The translations under genes were made by a program, and so were the position numbers. A stretch of 6,219 nucleotides of DNA from an uncultured Mycoplasmatota bacterium (GTDB lineage: Bacteria > Bacillota_I > Bacilli_A > RF39 > UBA660), in the NCBI GenBank assembly GCA_946491675.1, contig CAMLYN010000066.1, positions 1 to 6,219 of the forward strand. Direction: 5' to 3'. Under the pieces are notes generated by a model, which saw only the letters and a list, made by a program, of their open reading frames with translations, did not search any database and was not told the DNA's origin. Of this stretch, positions 5,083 through 6,219 are shown piece by piece; within the stretch, counting starts at the first letter, position 1, and each line of letters begins with the position of its first letter.

Positions 5083-6219
5083 TTGGACAATATTTGTTAA
5101 CCGATTTATTAGCAAAGTATAAAATAGATGCAAATAAAGTTATTAAAAAAAATAGTAATATATTAGAATATGGTGAATATGTAGAGATTGATAAAACTTT
5201 AAATTATTTGATAAATGAATTAGAAGTAGGAACTTATAATATAGAAAAATGTCCAAGTATAATGTATTTAAATGTAGAAGCTATAAAAGAAAATGTAATA
5301 TTTTTACAAACTAAAGGAATTAAGTTTTATAATGTAGAAACATGTTTACATGTTTTAAGTACAAATCCATACGATTTAAAAGAAACATATAAATATGTAC
5401 TAGAAAATTATGGTATTGATTCATTAAATAAAATAACATCGATATTAAGAGTATCAAAATCAAGGATAAAAGAAATAGAAACATTAAATATAGATGAAAC
5501 AAATAAAATGATAAATTTATCTGCGGCAATTAGTAGACGAACTATAGAAGAAATAAAGAAAATAATCGAAGTATGTCAAGCAAATAACATCGAAATAACC
5601 GGCAGTGTATTTAGGTATAAAGCCGAAGAAATAAAAAATATAATTGAAGTATGTCGAGCAAATAACATTGAACCAAGCGGAACCGTATTTAATAAAACAG
5701 CCGAAGAAATAGAAAAGATAATCGAAGTATGTCGAACAAATAATATCGAACCAAGCGGAAATGTATTTCTGAAAACAGACGAAGAAATAGAAAAGATAAT
5801 CGAGGTATGTCGAGCAAATAACATCGAAATAACCGGCAGTGTATTTATGAAAACAGCTGAAGAAATAGAAAAGATAATCGAGGTATGTCGAGCAAATAAC
5901 ATCGAACTAAGTGGTAATGTATTTAAGAGAACATCCGAAGAAATAGAAAAAACAATTGAAGTATGTCGAGCAAATAACATCGAAATAACCGGCAGTGTAT
6001 TTAATAAAACAGCCGAAGAAATAGAAAAGATAATCGAAGTATGTAAAGCAAATAACATCGAAATAACCGGCAGTGTATTTCTGAAAACAGTCGAAGAAAT
6101 AGAAAAGATAATCGAAGTATGTCAAGCGAATAACATCGAAATAACCGGCAGTGTATTTAGGTATACAGCCGAAGAAATAGAAAAGATAATCGAGGTATGT
6201 CGAGCAAATAACATCGAAA
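5079..6219 (+). CDS. Large helical tandem-repeat protein (mTERF-like?), 3' partial
   Basis: The frame stays open from GTG 5079 to the window edge (380 codons, no stop), so the C-terminus is missing. The start is fixed by GGGAGG at 5066-5071 and the GTGA overlap with the previous gene. No signal peptide, LPxTG motif or membrane segment is visible, so the protein is probably cytoplasmic. Residues 1-50 are unique. Residues 54-84 and 85-115 form two diverged repeats with a 31-residue period (NIEKCPSIMYLN / NVETCLHVLSTN, then I/L-K-E). Residues 116-156 are transitional. From residue 157 to the edge runs an array of 26-residue units with framework EEIEKIIEVCRANNIE then xxGxVFxKTA: eight complete and one cut. 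The units align with the N-terminal repeats (NIE, turn, V-F/I-M, EEI helix, NNI/KGI). Helical-repeat scaffolds of this kind bind nucleic acid or protein. The mTERF resemblance is a motif-level inference, no named family is assigned, and the function is unknown. Confidence 0.85.
   Translation, partial: MIGQYLLTDLLAKYKIDANKVIKKNSNILEYGEYVEIDKTLNYLINELEVGTYNIEKCPSIMYLNVEAIKENVIFLQTKGIKFYNVETCLHVLSTNPYDLKETYKYVLENYGIDSLNKITSILRVSKSRIKEIETLNIDETNKMINLSAAISRRTIEEIKKIIEVCQANNIEITGSVFRYKAEEIKNIIEVCRANNIEPSGTVFNKTAEEIEKIIEVCRTNNIEPSGNVFLKTDEEIEKIIEVCRANNIEITGSVFMKTAEEIEKIIEVCRANNIELSGNVFKRTSEEIEKTIEVCRANNIEITGSVFNKTAEEIEKIIEVCKANNIEITGSVFLKTVEEIEKIIEVCQANNIEITGSVFRYTAEEIEKIIEVCRANNIE
5547..6219 (+). 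repeat. 78-bp in-frame tandem repeat array, 8 complete units plus a partial
   Basis: Units start at 5547, 5625, 5703, 5781, 5859, 5937, 6015, 6093 and 6171 (the last cut by the edge). There are no indels, and every unit is exactly 78 bp (26 codons). GCAAATAACATCGAA recurs nearly unchanged, and ATAACCGGCAGTGTATTT is identical in units 1, 4, 6, 7 and 8. Residues 11, 17-18, 20, 23-24 and 26 of the unit vary while the rest is almost fixed. By my count unit 4 is about 35% G+C, against about 18% for 5101-5160 in the same gene. Confidence 0.97.

Noticed and set aside
5320..5529. 69-residue minus-strand open frame rich in Leu, Phe and Tyr
   Set aside because: It is antisense to the N-terminal part of the repeat protein. 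Its composition is what AT-rich coding DNA gives when read backwards.
5576..6058. 160-residue minus-strand open frame with a repetitive, hydrophobic translation
   Set aside because: It is the antisense of the 78-bp array. Because 78 is a multiple of three, a stop-free antisense frame is copied in every unit. The plus-strand frame has the ribosome site, coupling and conserved repeat pattern.
5907..6125. 72-residue minus-strand open frame rich in Phe and Tyr
   Set aside because: This is another antisense shadow of the array, in a different frame and without a gene-like context.
5547..6219. CRISPR array
   Set aside because: Units are directly adjacent 78-bp repeats without unique spacers, and they keep one open reading frame throughout.
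5079..6219. Surface adhesin or secreted repeat protein
   Set aside because: No signal peptide, membrane segment or anchor is visible in the part present; the N-terminus is not hydrophobic after a basic start. The missing C-terminus cannot be judged.

Overview
The window is very AT-rich (roughly three quarters A+T) and reads with the standard code: TGG is used for Trp in the intact genes and TGA is used as a stop. Proteins are rich in Lys, Ile, Asn and Glu, genes start with GAAGG/GGAGG ribosome sites, and an FtsK/SpoIIIE-type translocase is present. This fits a low-GC Bacillota, possibly one of the uncultured Bacilli/Mollicutes-related gut lineages. The assignment rests on composition and gene style only. 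All clear genes lie on the plus strand.

Layout. (1) Bases 2-1759: the 3' part of a J-domain protein whose start lies upstream of the window. It has the HPD motif and then more than 500 residues of unrecognised, mostly helical sequence. (2) Bases 1760-2139: a gene-poor gap with a Rho-independent terminator, a perfect 12-1-12 AT palindrome and an extended -10 promoter. A possible minus-strand gene scrap also lies here, weakly supported. (3) Bases 2140-4353: a complete ftsK/spoIIIE-type DNA translocase with membrane domain, RecA-like motor and winged-helix gamma domain, closed by a terminator that begins inside its stop codon. (4) Bases 4394-4698: a decayed ATP-binding domain of an ABC exporter, with stops, frame changes and loss of the LSGGQ region, followed by a strong intact terminator. 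(5) From 4777 to the right edge: a two-gene operon. A 90-residue protein is translationally coupled through a GTGA overlap to a long, unfinished repeat protein whose C-terminal half is a tandem array of 78-bp (26-residue) units, eight complete and one cut by the window edge.

The most interesting part is region 5. The 26-residue units, two older degenerate repeats earlier in the same protein, and the core of the 90-residue neighbour all align to one pattern: a Pro/Gly-containing turn, an Ile/Val-hydrophobic pair, an amphipathic helix, then a (K/N)-(G/N)-Ile end. It recalls mTERF-type helical repeats. The units have a rigid framework and a few variable positions, as in modular nucleic-acid or peptide readers. 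No homology search was possible, so this is a hypothesis.

The ftsK promoter and the region 5 promoter share the same 11-bp extended -10 (TATGGTATAAT) and almost the same distance to the start codon. They may be read by the same sigma factor with very short leaders.
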